DNA of 50,450 bases. Source: Fidelibacterota bacterium. Lineage in GTDB: Bacteria; Fidelibacterota; Fidelibacteria; Fidelibacterales; Fidelibacteraceae. Location of the stretch: positions 1-50,450 of the forward strand of contig JAQULT010000007.1 of the NCBI GenBank assembly GCA_028718545.1, read 5' to 3'. Positions 42,301 through 49,960 of the stretch are shown here, one piece after another. How positions within the stretch are numbered: the stretch's first letter is position 1; every line of letters starts with the position of its first letter. Both the position numbers and the translations under genes were made by a program. Below the pieces are notes generated by a model. That model worked only from the letters and a program-made list of their open reading frames with translations, made no database searches and was not told the origin of the DNA.

Positions 42301-42486
42301 AACATTGCGCAGCAGGACCTTTCCGTCAGCGCTTTCATGCCAGGACAGATTTTCGTCACCGCGCAAATAGACCTTTAAGGTTCTTCCGTCCGGATACCGT
42401 ACGATCCCCGGTTCGGGATTCGCAGGCACGGCCTGTAACAGTGTTATTGCAGTGAGCAGAAATAAACTAATTTGCGAATTCTTCAT
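39313..42486 (-). CDS. Secreted M6-family metalloprotease with PKD-like region and type IX-style sorting domain
   Basis: A 1057-residue exoprotease. It has a signal peptide (about 1-22), an M6 catalytic domain with HEFGH at 311-315 followed by CGLPDYYD (Asp321), a Met-turn at DLMAGGSW, and a DNDNDGFVD calcium-type loop at 238-246. A fibronectin-like segment (about 515-610), a MAM/jelly-roll-like region (625-780) and a PKD-like domain (about 785-880) follow. The last 80 residues (YPNPFNPETHI, FDMRGRRVA, GIYFYRLKAG) are a T9SS type A-like C-terminal sorting domain. The protein is therefore expected on the cell surface or outside. GGAGAGG precedes the ATG. The T9SS machinery itself is not in the window. 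Confidence 0.93.
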   Translation of the reverse strand: MKNSQISLFLLTAITLLQAVPANPEPGIVRYPDGRTLKVYLRGDENLSWHESADGKVLLRNVAGIFEYALQDKQGKLTASGIKAHDPAYRDLHEETVIATIPYPHLEPGKLKGAMPKNSGNAPAALPFGQTDFPTLGEQKFLLILVEFSDKSFIHRPEDFDSLMNGNSYSYNGAVGSVSRYYQDGSFDLFKPQFDIAGPVVLDSGWAFYGKGDDENIQRFVYEAVTKADPMVDYSQYDNDNDGFVDNIYFIYAGYGECFYGADENTIWPHRWVYFASNLVVDGKRVYDYSTSMELYGISGTTRTSIGVIAHEFGHVCGLPDYYDTDYEGSGGNCGGLGNWDLMAGGSWNDSGKRPPLFNAWSRAFLRWAEPQILEGTESVVLNPAHSHNEIRYFMSSGIGEFFMMENRQRTDWDAAIPGHGLLIFHIDMNHSGWNNNTLNCNPSRQGFDLEEADGLGNPGEAYINAGDPFPGTSANRFFTDESNPNALNWAGEPSRNPIRNIQEIGGVISFSFGDLHVDVPEGFSAEALGQDSIRLRWRLNAAADSVLIVSAGKNTITFPQNRQKYRVGDSAAGGEVIYKGLDTVFYHNALDAGKNYYYGIYAFEDSAYTYSEKSPAAAKTESPLFYSETFSDGLPAGWKILDRSGNGSWSNENPLNRSFASSSAGNGFMLIDSEYLGEGSLDAELITRSFNFALSRSVSLRFEHQLEIRSLTLARVLYTVNDGQTWYEAKRWTAATDGSETCELDLTAAVAGFRDVKFKFNFRGSNEKYWCIDDLSISSALNDGVSAAFHVTERSGSKPFTVEFMNTSVAQPGAIDTLVWELGEGDFVTEFEPVHCYTRSGLYSISLMVRSGELQSNYSRDNFIQVFNDAPVFCGPGDTLDVRMNSGTTVNLKQYFSDPNGDPLSFSWSGNSSKLTIGTLNDSLVQITPGVDFLGTERVRFIAEDNEGDTVSRLLDIWVSETAALPGLPASFALEQNYPNPFNPETHILYQLPEDAFVNLQIFDMRGRRVAVAINTRQSAGYYRYTFDAKILPGGIYFYRLKAGNFVQTRKMLLLK

Positions 42487-42504
42487 TGACCTCTCCGATT
42501 TAGT

Positions 42505-42532
42505 TTGAATAATACAAAAGCATTTTGATAGT
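42505..42532 (+). promoter_or_regulatory. Possible promoter of gcvPB
   Basis: TTGAAT (42505-42510), 16-bp spacer, GATAGT (42527-42532), with a leader of about 43 nt. On the opposite strand TTGACT and TATTAT, 15 bp apart, overlap it and may serve the M6 protease gene. Both are weak, and 42487-42581 must hold the two divergent promoters. Confidence 0.35.
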
Positions 42533-42581
42533 CAAAAATTATTTCATAACTTTTTGCTCTGAAAAAGCAAAAGGATGCATT

Positions 42582-44024
42582 ATGACAGACCGAAAACTGC
42601 TGATCGAACGCTCTGCGGAGGGAAAGCAGAGCCTTGTGCTTCCAAAAACGGATGTCCCGGAAAAGGCCATTGAAAAGATTGTACCCGCTCATCATTTACG
42701 AACCTCACCCTGCGCACTGCCCGAGGTCGCCGAACCCGAGCTGGTACGGCATTATGTGAATCTCTCCACGCTGAACCACCATGTTGATAAGGATTTTTAT
42801 CCCCTGGGTTCCTGCACCATGAAATACAATCCCAAGATCAACGAGGCCTTCGCCGCCAGCCCCTGCATCAGTGAAGTGCATCCCCTGCAGCCTGATGCGA
42901 ATATTCAGGCTTCTCTGAAGATCTATCATGACGTGGAACGCTTCCTCTGCGAGATCACGGGTATGGACGCCTTTACCCTGCAGCCGGCGGCGGGTTCGCA
43001 CGGCGAACTGACAGGCGTAATGATCATGCGGCAGTATCACGAACATCAAAAGAATCACAAGACCCGCATCCTGATCCCGGATTCCGCACACGGCACCAAT
43101 CCTTCTTCCGTGAATATCGGCGGTTACCAGGCCGTGACCGTGGCTTCCACGCCGGAAGGACTGGTGGACCTGGACGATCTGCGTGCAAAACTGGACGATG
43201 ATGTCGCGGGTTTTATGCTCACCAATCCCAATACTTTGGGCATTTTCGAAAAGAACGTCCTGCAGATCGCGGAACTGATCCATTCCGTGGATGGTCTGAT
43301 GTACATGGACGGTGCCAATATGAACGCACTGCTGGGAATCGTCAAGACGGCGGATATGCATTTTGATATTACGCATATCAATTTGCACAAGACTTTCTCT
43401 ACGCCCCATGGGGGCGGCGGTCCCGGTGCAGGTCCCATCGGCGTGGTAAAAAAACTTGTCCCCTATCTGCCGGTTCCACGGGTTATAAAAGATAAAGATA
43501 ATTACCATCTCAGCTGGGAACACCCCGAATCCATCGGAAAGGTCATGGCTTTCTGGGGTAACTATTCGGTCATAGTCAAAACCTGGGTCTATATCCGCAT
43601 GCTCGGCGAAGCCGGCCTGAAGGATGTAGCAAAGCACGCCATCATCAACGCCAATTATATCAGGGCATCGCTGGAGGATATATATGAGCTCCCCTATAAA
43701 ACGCCGCCCATGCATGAATGCGTTTTTTCGGGAGACCGTCAGAAATCGCGCGGTGTCCGTGCGCTGGACATCGCCAAGCGCCTTTTGGATTACGGCATGC
43801 ACGCCCCGACGGTGTACTTTCCGCTGATCGTCCATGAAGCGCTGATGATCGAGCCTACAGAAACGGAGAACAAGGCCTCGCTTGACCATTTTATTGCCGT
43901 GATGCGGAAGATCGACGAAGAATCCCGCGAACATCCCGAACTGCTGACAAGCGCACCGCAGAATACACCCGTGCGGCGCATCGACGAACTAAAGGCCAAC
44001 CGTGATCTGAACGTGCGTTGGTAA
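42582..44024 (+). CDS. gcvPB: Glycine dehydrogenase (decarboxylating) subunit 2
   Basis: The 480-residue PLP-bearing half of the two-subunit glycine decarboxylase. The PLP lysine is Lys270 in INLHKTFSTPHGGGGPG. Family blocks GSCTMKYNPKINE, LQPAAGSHGELTG and DSAHGTNPSS are intact. The start is ATG 42582, with AAAAGGA 7 nt upstream; an in-frame TTG 57 bp earlier has no site. It would pair with GcvPA from 3904-5244, which lies 37 kb away beside gcvH. It is followed after 4 bp by a nucleoside kinase, so they form a transcript. Confidence 0.96.
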   Translation: MTDRKLLIERSAEGKQSLVLPKTDVPEKAIEKIVPAHHLRTSPCALPEVAEPELVRHYVNLSTLNHHVDKDFYPLGSCTMKYNPKINEAFAASPCISEVHPLQPDANIQASLKIYHDVERFLCEITGMDAFTLQPAAGSHGELTGVMIMRQYHEHQKNHKTRILIPDSAHGTNPSSVNIGGYQAVTVASTPEGLVDLDDLRAKLDDDVAGFMLTNPNTLGIFEKNVLQIAELIHSVDGLMYMDGANMNALLGIVKTADMHFDITHINLHKTFSTPHGGGGPGAGPIGVVKKLVPYLPVPRVIKDKDNYHLSWEHPESIGKVMAFWGNYSVIVKTWVYIRMLGEAGLKDVAKHAIINANYIRASLEDIYELPYKTPPMHECVFSGDRQKSRGVRALDIAKRLLDYGMHAPTVYFPLIVHEALMIEPTETENKASLDHFIAVMRKIDEESREHPELLTSAPQNTPVRRIDELKANRDLNVRW

Positions 44025-44028
44025 GAAT

Positions 44029-45666
44029 ATGCAGGCGATCTATCATAAAGAGAAACAGGAGATCCGGCTGCGCAGAGGTGAGCGCGGACTGGATATTGCC
44101 CGGCGCTATTTCGGCGAGCATGCAGAACATATCCTCTGCATGTCCTGTGATTGCGAACTGCAGAGCCTGAATAATGTAATCCCGCCCGGGACGCGTTTTA
44201 TTTCTTTCTATGACATTTACGATCCGCACGGAGCACAGTGTCTGGCAGTCAGTACGACCGCCCTGATGCTGATGGCGGCCGAAGGTCTTTTCCCGGATAC
44301 ACGTATATCCGTCGAACACTCCTACGGCGCGGGATTCTTCTGTGAAGCCACGAATCCGGCCTCGCTCCCGGAAGATTATCTGGAGCGACTTGAAACGACC
44401 ATGCGGGAACATATCGAAGCCGGATTCGAATTCGAAGAACGCCTGGTCTCCCACACCCAGATCCGCGAATTCGATTACAAACGCTTCCGTGTCCTGCATA
44501 ACAGCTCCAAAAAATATATCCGGATCTACGATCTCTGCGGTTTCCCGCACTGGTTTATCGCTCCTCTGACCCCCTCCGCCGCCGCTATCCGGCAGTTCCG
44601 CATCACGCCCTACGAAAGCGGCTTCGTCCTGGAATTTCCCAACAACCATTATCCCGACAGTATTCCGCCCTTTACACCGGGTCCGAACCTCTTCAAGGTC
44701 TTTCGTGAAAGCGAAAAACGCGGTACGATGCTGCAGATACGGAATGTATCGGATCTGAACGAACGCGCCCTGCAGGGTCGTCATATGGAAGCCGTGCACC
44801 TGTACGAAGCGTTGCACGAAAAAAAGATCGCACAGATCGCCGACACCATCAGCAAGAATCCCGAATACCGCTTTATATTTATCGCCGGGCCTTCTTCCTC
44901 CGGGAAAACAACCTTTATGAAACGGCTTTCCCTGCAACTGCGCATCAACGGACTGAAACCCCTGCATCTGTCGCTGGACGATTATTTTGTGGAACGCGAA
45001 GACACGCCCCGCGATGAACACGGCGAATACGATTTTGAACATTTTCATGCCATCGACCATAGCCTGCTGGATAAACAGCTGAGCGCCCTGATCCGGGGAG
45101 AAGCGGTTCACCTGCCGCGCTTTATGTTCAATGAAGGGAAAAAGGTCTTTGATAAGGATCCTACGGTTCTGCACAAAGATGCGGTCATGATCATTGAAGG
45201 CATTCACGGATTGAATCCCGAACTGGCCGCCAGCATCCCGGATAACAAGAAATGCCGGATTTACATCTCTGCGCTTACACAGCTGAATTTTAATCTTTAC
45301 AACCGGGTTTCGACCTCGGATACCCGCCTTTTGCGACGTATGTACCGGGATCTGCAATTCCGGGGGCACAGCCTGGAAAATACGCTGCTGCGCTGGCCCT
45401 CTGTACGCCGCGGCGAAGCTCGCTGGATCTTTCCCTTCCAGGAAAACGCGGACCTGTATTTCAACAGCGCCCTGGAATATGAATGGTCCGTCTTCCGCGG
45501 TGTACTGGCAGACAAGCTCTCCGCCATTCCCCTGGAATCGCCCGTAAAGGTCGAAGCGGAACGCCTGTACCGCCTGCTGGAATTATTCGTTCCCTTTGAG
45601 GCGAATCTGATCCCCTCAACCTCCATCATTAAGGAATTTCTTGGGGGAAGTTCTTTTAAATACTGA
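44029..45666 (+). CDS. Nucleoside kinase (uridine kinase-like domain with ThrRS-type N-terminal domain)
   Basis: A 545-residue two-part enzyme. Residues 1-250 resemble the TGS and second additional domain of threonyl-tRNA synthetase (TTALMLMAAEGLFPD, ISVEHSYGAGFFCEA). Residues 265-545 are a phosphoribulokinase/uridine kinase domain with Walker A GPSSSGKTT at 287-295, LHLSLDDYFVEREDTPRDEHGEYDFEHF and IIEGIHGLN. This arrangement is known from Firmicutes, Bacteroidota and Thermotogae and probably phosphorylates a nucleoside or related small molecule; the true substrate is not settled. It starts 4 bp after gcvPB. Confidence 0.9.
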   Translation: MQAIYHKEKQEIRLRRGERGLDIARRYFGEHAEHILCMSCDCELQSLNNVIPPGTRFISFYDIYDPHGAQCLAVSTTALMLMAAEGLFPDTRISVEHSYGAGFFCEATNPASLPEDYLERLETTMREHIEAGFEFEERLVSHTQIREFDYKRFRVLHNSSKKYIRIYDLCGFPHWFIAPLTPSAAAIRQFRITPYESGFVLEFPNNHYPDSIPPFTPGPNLFKVFRESEKRGTMLQIRNVSDLNERALQGRHMEAVHLYEALHEKKIAQIADTISKNPEYRFIFIAGPSSSGKTTFMKRLSLQLRINGLKPLHLSLDDYFVEREDTPRDEHGEYDFEHFHAIDHSLLDKQLSALIRGEAVHLPRFMFNEGKKVFDKDPTVLHKDAVMIIEGIHGLNPELAASIPDNKKCRIYISALTQLNFNLYNRVSTSDTRLLRRMYRDLQFRGHSLENTLLRWPSVRRGEARWIFPFQENADLYFNSALEYEWSVFRGVLADKLSAIPLESPVKVEAERLYRLLELFVPFEANLIPSTSIIKEFLGGSSFKY

Positions 45667-45682
45667 CCGGAAAGCATTTCCA

Positions 45683-45708
45683 TCCCGCTTGACGGGAATT
45701 CTTATTTT
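45683..45708 (+). terminator. Weak terminator-like hairpin
   Basis: TCCCG (45683-45687) and CGGGA (45693-45697), loop CTTGA, followed by ATTCTTATTTTC. The stem is short; it may end the gcvPB transcript. The rest of 45709-45799 may hold the promoter of the next gene, but no good -35 box pairs with TATATA at 45748-45755. Confidence 0.4.
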
Positions 45709-45799
45709 CATGCCATGCGCGGGAACATGTCGCTATTTCCGGACTTATATACTGCCGGGGCGGGTTTGGGAATGAACCTTTTAGAATGAGGAGAAAAAA

Positions 45800-46387
45800 A
45801 TGGCAGCTATACGGGAGATCCATTCCTATACCGAACTGCAGCAGGAACTGAAGAAACACCCCAAATGTTATCTGCTTCTGTACAAGGCCGGCAGCGAGAG
45901 CAGCGAATGCGCCGTGAACAACATTCGCGAGGCTGCGAACAGCAGTCCGGTCCCGGTCTTTTTTGCAGATGTGAACAAGGTTCGTGACATTCATCCCGAA
46001 TACGGCATCAATACCGTTCCGAACCTGCTGGTTTTTGATAATGCGATACTGAAGAACAGCATCCGCGGCTGCAGCGGGAATGCACATTACAGGAATATGT
46101 TCACGCAGCTTTTTGTTTCAGGCGCAGACAGCGGGGAAACGCAGGAAACAAAGCCCGTGACGGTCTACTCTACGCCCAGCTGCCCCTGGTGCAGCACCCT
46201 TAAAAACTATCTGCGCCAGCATCAGATCTCCTTCCGGGATATTGACGTGTCCCGGGATATGCAGGCGGCCGAAGCCATGGTCCGCCGCAGCGGACAGCGC
46301 GGCGTGCCGCAGACCGATATCAACGGACAGATGGTCGTAGGCTTTGACAAGGCAAGGATCAATTACCTTCTGGGAATTCAAGGATAA
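45800..46387 (+). CDS. Thioredoxin-fold (YtxJ-like) plus glutaredoxin fusion
   Basis: A 195-residue protein with two thioredoxin folds. Residues 1-110 resemble the monothiol YtxJ/DUF2847 group: the active loop is KAGSESSECAVN with only one cysteine, Cys37, and a cis-Pro in INTVPNLLVF. Residues 118-195 are a glutaredoxin/NrdH-like domain with Cys128-Pro-Trp-Cys131 (STPSCPWCSTL), cis-Pro in RGVPQTDI and VGFDKARINYLL. A role in reducing mixed disulfides (bacillithiol- or glutathione-like) is inferred. TGAGGAG precedes the ATG. It is followed 16 bp later by groES. Confidence 0.8.
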   Translation: MAAIREIHSYTELQQELKKHPKCYLLLYKAGSESSECAVNNIREAANSSPVPVFFADVNKVRDIHPEYGINTVPNLLVFDNAILKNSIRGCSGNAHYRNMFTQLFVSGADSGETQETKPVTVYSTPSCPWCSTLKNYLRQHQISFRDIDVSRDMQAAEAMVRRSGQRGVPQTDINGQMVVGFDKARINYLLGIQG

Positions 46388-46403
46388 TAAGAAAGGAATG
46401 CAT

Positions 46404-46691
46404 ATGAAAGAATTACAACCCGTCTCACCTTATGTTCTGCTGGATATCAACGAAGAATCCGGAGAACAGCGCACCGCAGCCGGCATCATTATTCCGGATA
46501 CCGCAAAAGAGAAGAAAAAGACCGCCAAAGTCCTGGCCGTCAGTAATGTCGAAAATGCCGAGGTCGCCGTCGGCGATACCGTACTGTATAAAAGCTTCAG
46601 CGGCGATGAGGTTGAATATGCGGGCAAAAAGTACCTGCTGATCCCTTATGCCGATATCCTGGCAAAACTGGTCGAGACCGACGCCATCTAA
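46404..46691 (+). CDS. groES: Co-chaperonin GroES
   Basis: A 95-residue lid of the GroEL folding chamber. The mobile-loop region ends in AAGIIIPDTAKEKKKTAKVLAVSN, where IIIP is the GroEL-binding tripeptide, and the fold ends with YLLIPYADILAKL. The roof loop is short. The start is ATG 46404: AAAGGA ends 6 nt upstream; an ATG at 46398 lies too close to it. No groEL follows, which is unusual, since groES-groEL are normally together. A strong terminator stands behind it. Confidence 0.9.
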   Translation: MKELQPVSPYVLLDINEESGEQRTAAGIIIPDTAKEKKKTAKVLAVSNVENAEVAVGDTVLYKSFSGDEVEYAGKKYLLIPYADILAKLVETDAI

Positions 46692-46718
46692 ACCGCAAAT
46701 AAGAAAAAGCGCAATCCT

Positions 46719-46745
46719 GACACTCCGAAAGGAGTGTCTTTTTTT
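46719..46745 (+). terminator. Rho-independent terminator of groES
   Basis: GACACTCC (46719-46726) pairs with GGAGTGTC (46731-46738) around a GAAA tetraloop, followed by TTTTTTT. A textbook terminator. The following gap up to 46917 contains an AT-rich stretch (46855-46895) where the scpA promoter should lie, but no clear box pair. Confidence 0.93.
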
Positions 46746-46917
46746 GGGGGGAATTTTCCTCGCCGGCGGGTTTTCTCCCGCTTGCTCCCCGCCTGTCCTT
46801 TCCCCGGACATTCGCGGAATTCGTGCGTACTGTCACAGATGCCGGCAGACCGAAATAATTTGTTTTATTATCAGGATAAAAAGTGTATTTTTAACGTTGT
46901 AAGGAAGTTGTGAAACT

Positions 46918-47649
46918 ATGAGTTACAAGATCCGTCTGGATGTTTTTGAGGGCCCAGTCGACCTGCTTCTGTATTTCATCAAGCGGGATGAGATCAATAT
47001 CTACGATATTCCCATCAACAAGATCACCCGCGATTATCTGGAATATCTGGACCTGATGAAGACACTGAATTTGCAGATCGCCGGCGAATTTATCGAGATG
47101 GCCGCCATGCTCATGCGCATTAAGGCGCAAATGCTGATCCCGCGCGTTTGCGATGCCATTGAGAAGGAAGAGATCGAAGACCCGCGGAACGAGTTGGTCC
47201 AGCGGCTGCTGGAGTATCGCTATTTCAAGGAGATCGGCAATGAGCTGAAAAAGCTTGAGGACCGGCATGCCGGCGAATTTCCCCGGCGCCCCAACTGGTC
47301 CTATATCGATCACGATCTTCTTCCGGAGGACGCACTGAATCACGTTTCGCTTTTTGATATTCTGAACGCCTACAAACAGGCACTCGACCGTATGCCCGCG
47401 GTACCCGATCCGCACGAGGTTGCACCCGAAGAGACCAGTATCACCCGCCAGATCGACTTTATATATTCCTACTTTCATAAAAATCGCCAGGTGAATTTCT
47501 CCACGCTGCTTCGTTCGATCAAAAGTAAGATGGTCCTGGTCGTGACCCTGGTGGCCATCCTGGAACTGATGCGCAGCCAGCGTATCCGGGTCCTGCAGGC
47601 CGGGATTTTCAGCGATTTCATTATGGAACAGGTAGAACCGGGAGTTTGA
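46918..47649 (+). CDS. scpA: Segregation and condensation protein A
   Basis: The 243-residue kleisin of the bacterial Smc-ScpAB condensin. The N-terminal DVFEGPVDLLLYFIKRDEINIYDIPI is the conserved Smc-neck-binding region, followed by the AAMLMRIKAQMLIPR helix and a C-terminal winged helix. AAGGAAG precedes the ATG. It lies 1 bp before scpB, the usual arrangement. Confidence 0.95.
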   Translation: MSYKIRLDVFEGPVDLLLYFIKRDEINIYDIPINKITRDYLEYLDLMKTLNLQIAGEFIEMAAMLMRIKAQMLIPRVCDAIEKEEIEDPRNELVQRLLEYRYFKEIGNELKKLEDRHAGEFPRRPNWSYIDHDLLPEDALNHVSLFDILNAYKQALDRMPAVPDPHEVAPEETSITRQIDFIYSYFHKNRQVNFSTLLRSIKSKMVLVVTLVAILELMRSQRIRVLQAGIFSDFIMEQVEPGV

Positions 47650-47650
47650 A

Positions 47651-48250
47651 TTGGAAAAAGGGTCGGTCACATTGCTGGATATGCAATTGGTGGAAGCGCT
47701 GTTGATCGCTTCGGATGTGGCGCTGACACCGGAACGGCTGAAAGAATGCCTGGATGAAGGACACCGGATCGATCTTGATGCGGCGGTCGAGGCGTTGAAC
47801 GAGCGTTACCGCAGCGAAAAACACGCTTTTTATATTATGCCTGCCGGGAACGGCTTTCAGATCGTTACCGACAATAAATTCGAACTGGTCGTGCGGAATT
47901 ACATTAACCGCAATGTCCGGGCGCGGCTGACCTATGCCGCACTGGAGACTCTCGCGGTGATCGCATACAAGCAGCCGATCAGCAAACCGGAGATCGAACA
48001 TATCCGCGGCGTCAACTGCGCCGCCGTGCTGAATACGCTGCTGGAGCGCGAACTGATCAGCGTTTCGGGACGTTCCGATGCTGCCGGCCGCCCCCTGCTA
48101 TATGTCACGACCGAAGAATTCCTGCGTTATTTCGGACTGCGTTCACCGGCGGACCTGCCGCGCGCACGGGAACTGGATGAACTGTTCCGCAAAGACGAAA
48201 ACGAACCCCAGGCACTTCAGCCTATTGTTAAAGAAGTTTCCGAAGACTGA
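47651..48250 (+). CDS. scpB: Segregation and condensation protein B
   Basis: The 199-residue partner of ScpA with two winged-helix domains. Family blocks are LIASDVALTPERLKE, ALETLAVIAYKQPISKPEIEHIRGVN and GRPLLYVTTEEFLRYFGL. The start is TTG 47651 (after the scpA TGA at 47647-47649), with GGGAG 7 nt before it; the next ATG in frame (47681) would cut the conserved helix. RecN starts 3 bp after its stop codon. Confidence 0.93.
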   Translation: MEKGSVTLLDMQLVEALLIASDVALTPERLKECLDEGHRIDLDAAVEALNERYRSEKHAFYIMPAGNGFQIVTDNKFELVVRNYINRNVRARLTYAALETLAVIAYKQPISKPEIEHIRGVNCAAVLNTLLERELISVSGRSDAAGRPLLYVTTEEFLRYFGLRSPADLPRARELDELFRKDENEPQALQPIVKEVSED

Positions 48251-48253
48251 TCT

Positions 48254-49960
48254 ATGTTACGTTCCCTGAGTATCGAGAACATCGCGATCATTCAGTCCCT
48301 GCGCCTGGAACCCGGCCGCGGCCTCTCCATTCTTACCGGTGAAACCGGAACGGGAAAATCCATTCTGATCGATGCCCTGGGGCTGGCGCTGGGATCCCGG
48401 GCGGATTTGAACCTGCTGCGCCATCATGCAAAGAAAGCCGTTGTAGAGGCGCTTTTTGACAGCCTGAACATGAATGCGGAAGTCGGGCAGATTTTGACGG
48501 AAGCGGGACTCGAATATGCCGGCGGTGATGTGCTGATCCGCCGTGAATTGCATGCAAACGGCAAATCCCGCGCTTTTTTCAATGACGAACTTATTCCGCT
48601 GTCGGCACTCAAAACCCTTGCTTCCTATCTGGTGGAAATGCACGGTCAGCACGAGAACCAGAAATTATTCAAACCCAAAAACCATTTACTGTATTTGGGT
48701 AAATACGCTGCGGACCATGAACCTATCCGCGCCTATCGCGAAGCCTATCAGCATTTCCGTCAGCAGCTCAACCGATACCGGGAACTTGAAAAGCATCGCG
48801 ATTCCTATCTGCGGGAGCGCGAACTGCGGGAATTCCATTTCCGCGAACTGGATGCCATCCGGCCGGAAGCGGATGAACTGGGAAAAATGGAGCAGGAACT
48901 CAGTATCATGGAAAACCGGGAACGCTTGGCCGCCGCGGCTGATCAGATCGCCCGCGCACTCTACGAAGACGACGAGGCGCTGACACACCAGATCGAAGCA
49001 CTGAAAAAAGTGATGCAGCAGCTTCTGCAGATCGATGCGGCCAATCAGGAGCATGCTCGCGAACTGCAGAGCGCACTGATCTCCCTGACGGAAGTGGGCC
49101 GCAGTATGGCCGAATACCGCGATAACCTGGAACATGATCCCGCACGGCTTGCAGGCCTTCAGGAACGTACCGCATCCATACACTATCAGATGCGCAAGCA
49201 TAATATGGATTATTCTGAACTCTGCGAATATTACGAACAGCTCAAAGAAGAAATGAACAGCGAGGCTGATTACGACACCCGTCTGGAAAGCCTTCGGAAA
49301 TCCCTTGAAGAAAGCCGGCGCGTACTCGCCGATAAAGCCCTGCGCTTCCATCGTGAACTGGAGAAAACGGCCGCTGTCTTTACGGAAAACACAGAACAGC
49401 GGATGCATCTGCTCGGAATGAAACATGCACGCTTTAAGGTCGAATTTCGCCAGAAACCCTGCGAAGGCCTGAATTACATTCCCTTTGAAGGGCGCAGCGT
49501 AGAACCGACCATCAACGGCATTGATGAGGTGGAATTTTTGATCATCACCAATCCCGGCGATGATTTTAAACCTCTGGTCCGCATTGCATCCGGCGGCGAG
49601 GTTAGCCGTATCATGCTGGCCATCAAATCCGTTCTGGCCCGGAATGATGAGACCCCGACCTTGATCTTTGACGAGATCGATGCCGGCGTAAGTGGGCGCA
49701 TCGCCCATGTGGTCGGTGAACAGATCCGTGAGCTTGCGCAGCATCACCAGATCCTTTGTATCACGCATCTGCCACAGATCGCGGCAATGGGAGAACGGCA
49801 TTTCCGGGTGGACAAGAGCAGCAATGAAAAAGAGACCTTTGCGGAGATCCGGGAGCTGAACCCCGCGGCTCGGGTGGAAGAGATCGCCGCCCTCTTCGGC
49901 GCAAAGGAGCCCAGCGAAGCGGGCCGTAAAACGGCCGAGGAGTTACTGAGACAATCATGA
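48254..49960 (+). CDS. recN: DNA repair protein RecN
   Basis: A 568-residue SMC-like ATPase that acts at double-strand breaks. Walker A is GETGTGKSIL near 30-40, the coiled coil covers about 160-350, and the C-terminal head has the ABC signature RIASGGEVSRIMLAIK and Walker B PTLIFDEIDAGVSGR. Length is normal. It is linked to scpA and scpB, as if chromosome structure and repair genes share a transcript, and overlaps the next gene by ATGA. Confidence 0.96.
   Translation: MLRSLSIENIAIIQSLRLEPGRGLSILTGETGTGKSILIDALGLALGSRADLNLLRHHAKKAVVEALFDSLNMNAEVGQILTEAGLEYAGGDVLIRRELHANGKSRAFFNDELIPLSALKTLASYLVEMHGQHENQKLFKPKNHLLYLGKYAADHEPIRAYREAYQHFRQQLNRYRELEKHRDSYLRERELREFHFRELDAIRPEADELGKMEQELSIMENRERLAAAADQIARALYEDDEALTHQIEALKKVMQQLLQIDAANQEHARELQSALISLTEVGRSMAEYRDNLEHDPARLAGLQERTASIHYQMRKHNMDYSELCEYYEQLKEEMNSEADYDTRLESLRKSLEESRRVLADKALRFHRELEKTAAVFTENTEQRMHLLGMKHARFKVEFRQKPCEGLNYIPFEGRSVEPTINGIDEVEFLIITNPGDDFKPLVRIASGGEVSRIMLAIKSVLARNDETPTLIFDEIDAGVSGRIAHVVGEQIRELAQHHQILCITHLPQIAAMGERHFRVDKSSNEKETFAEIRELNPAARVEEIAALFGAKEPSEAGRKTAEELLRQS

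Noticed and set aside
43891..45369. Minus-strand frame of 492 codons
   Set aside because: Antisense to the nucleoside kinase with its Walker A motif; no domain recognised.
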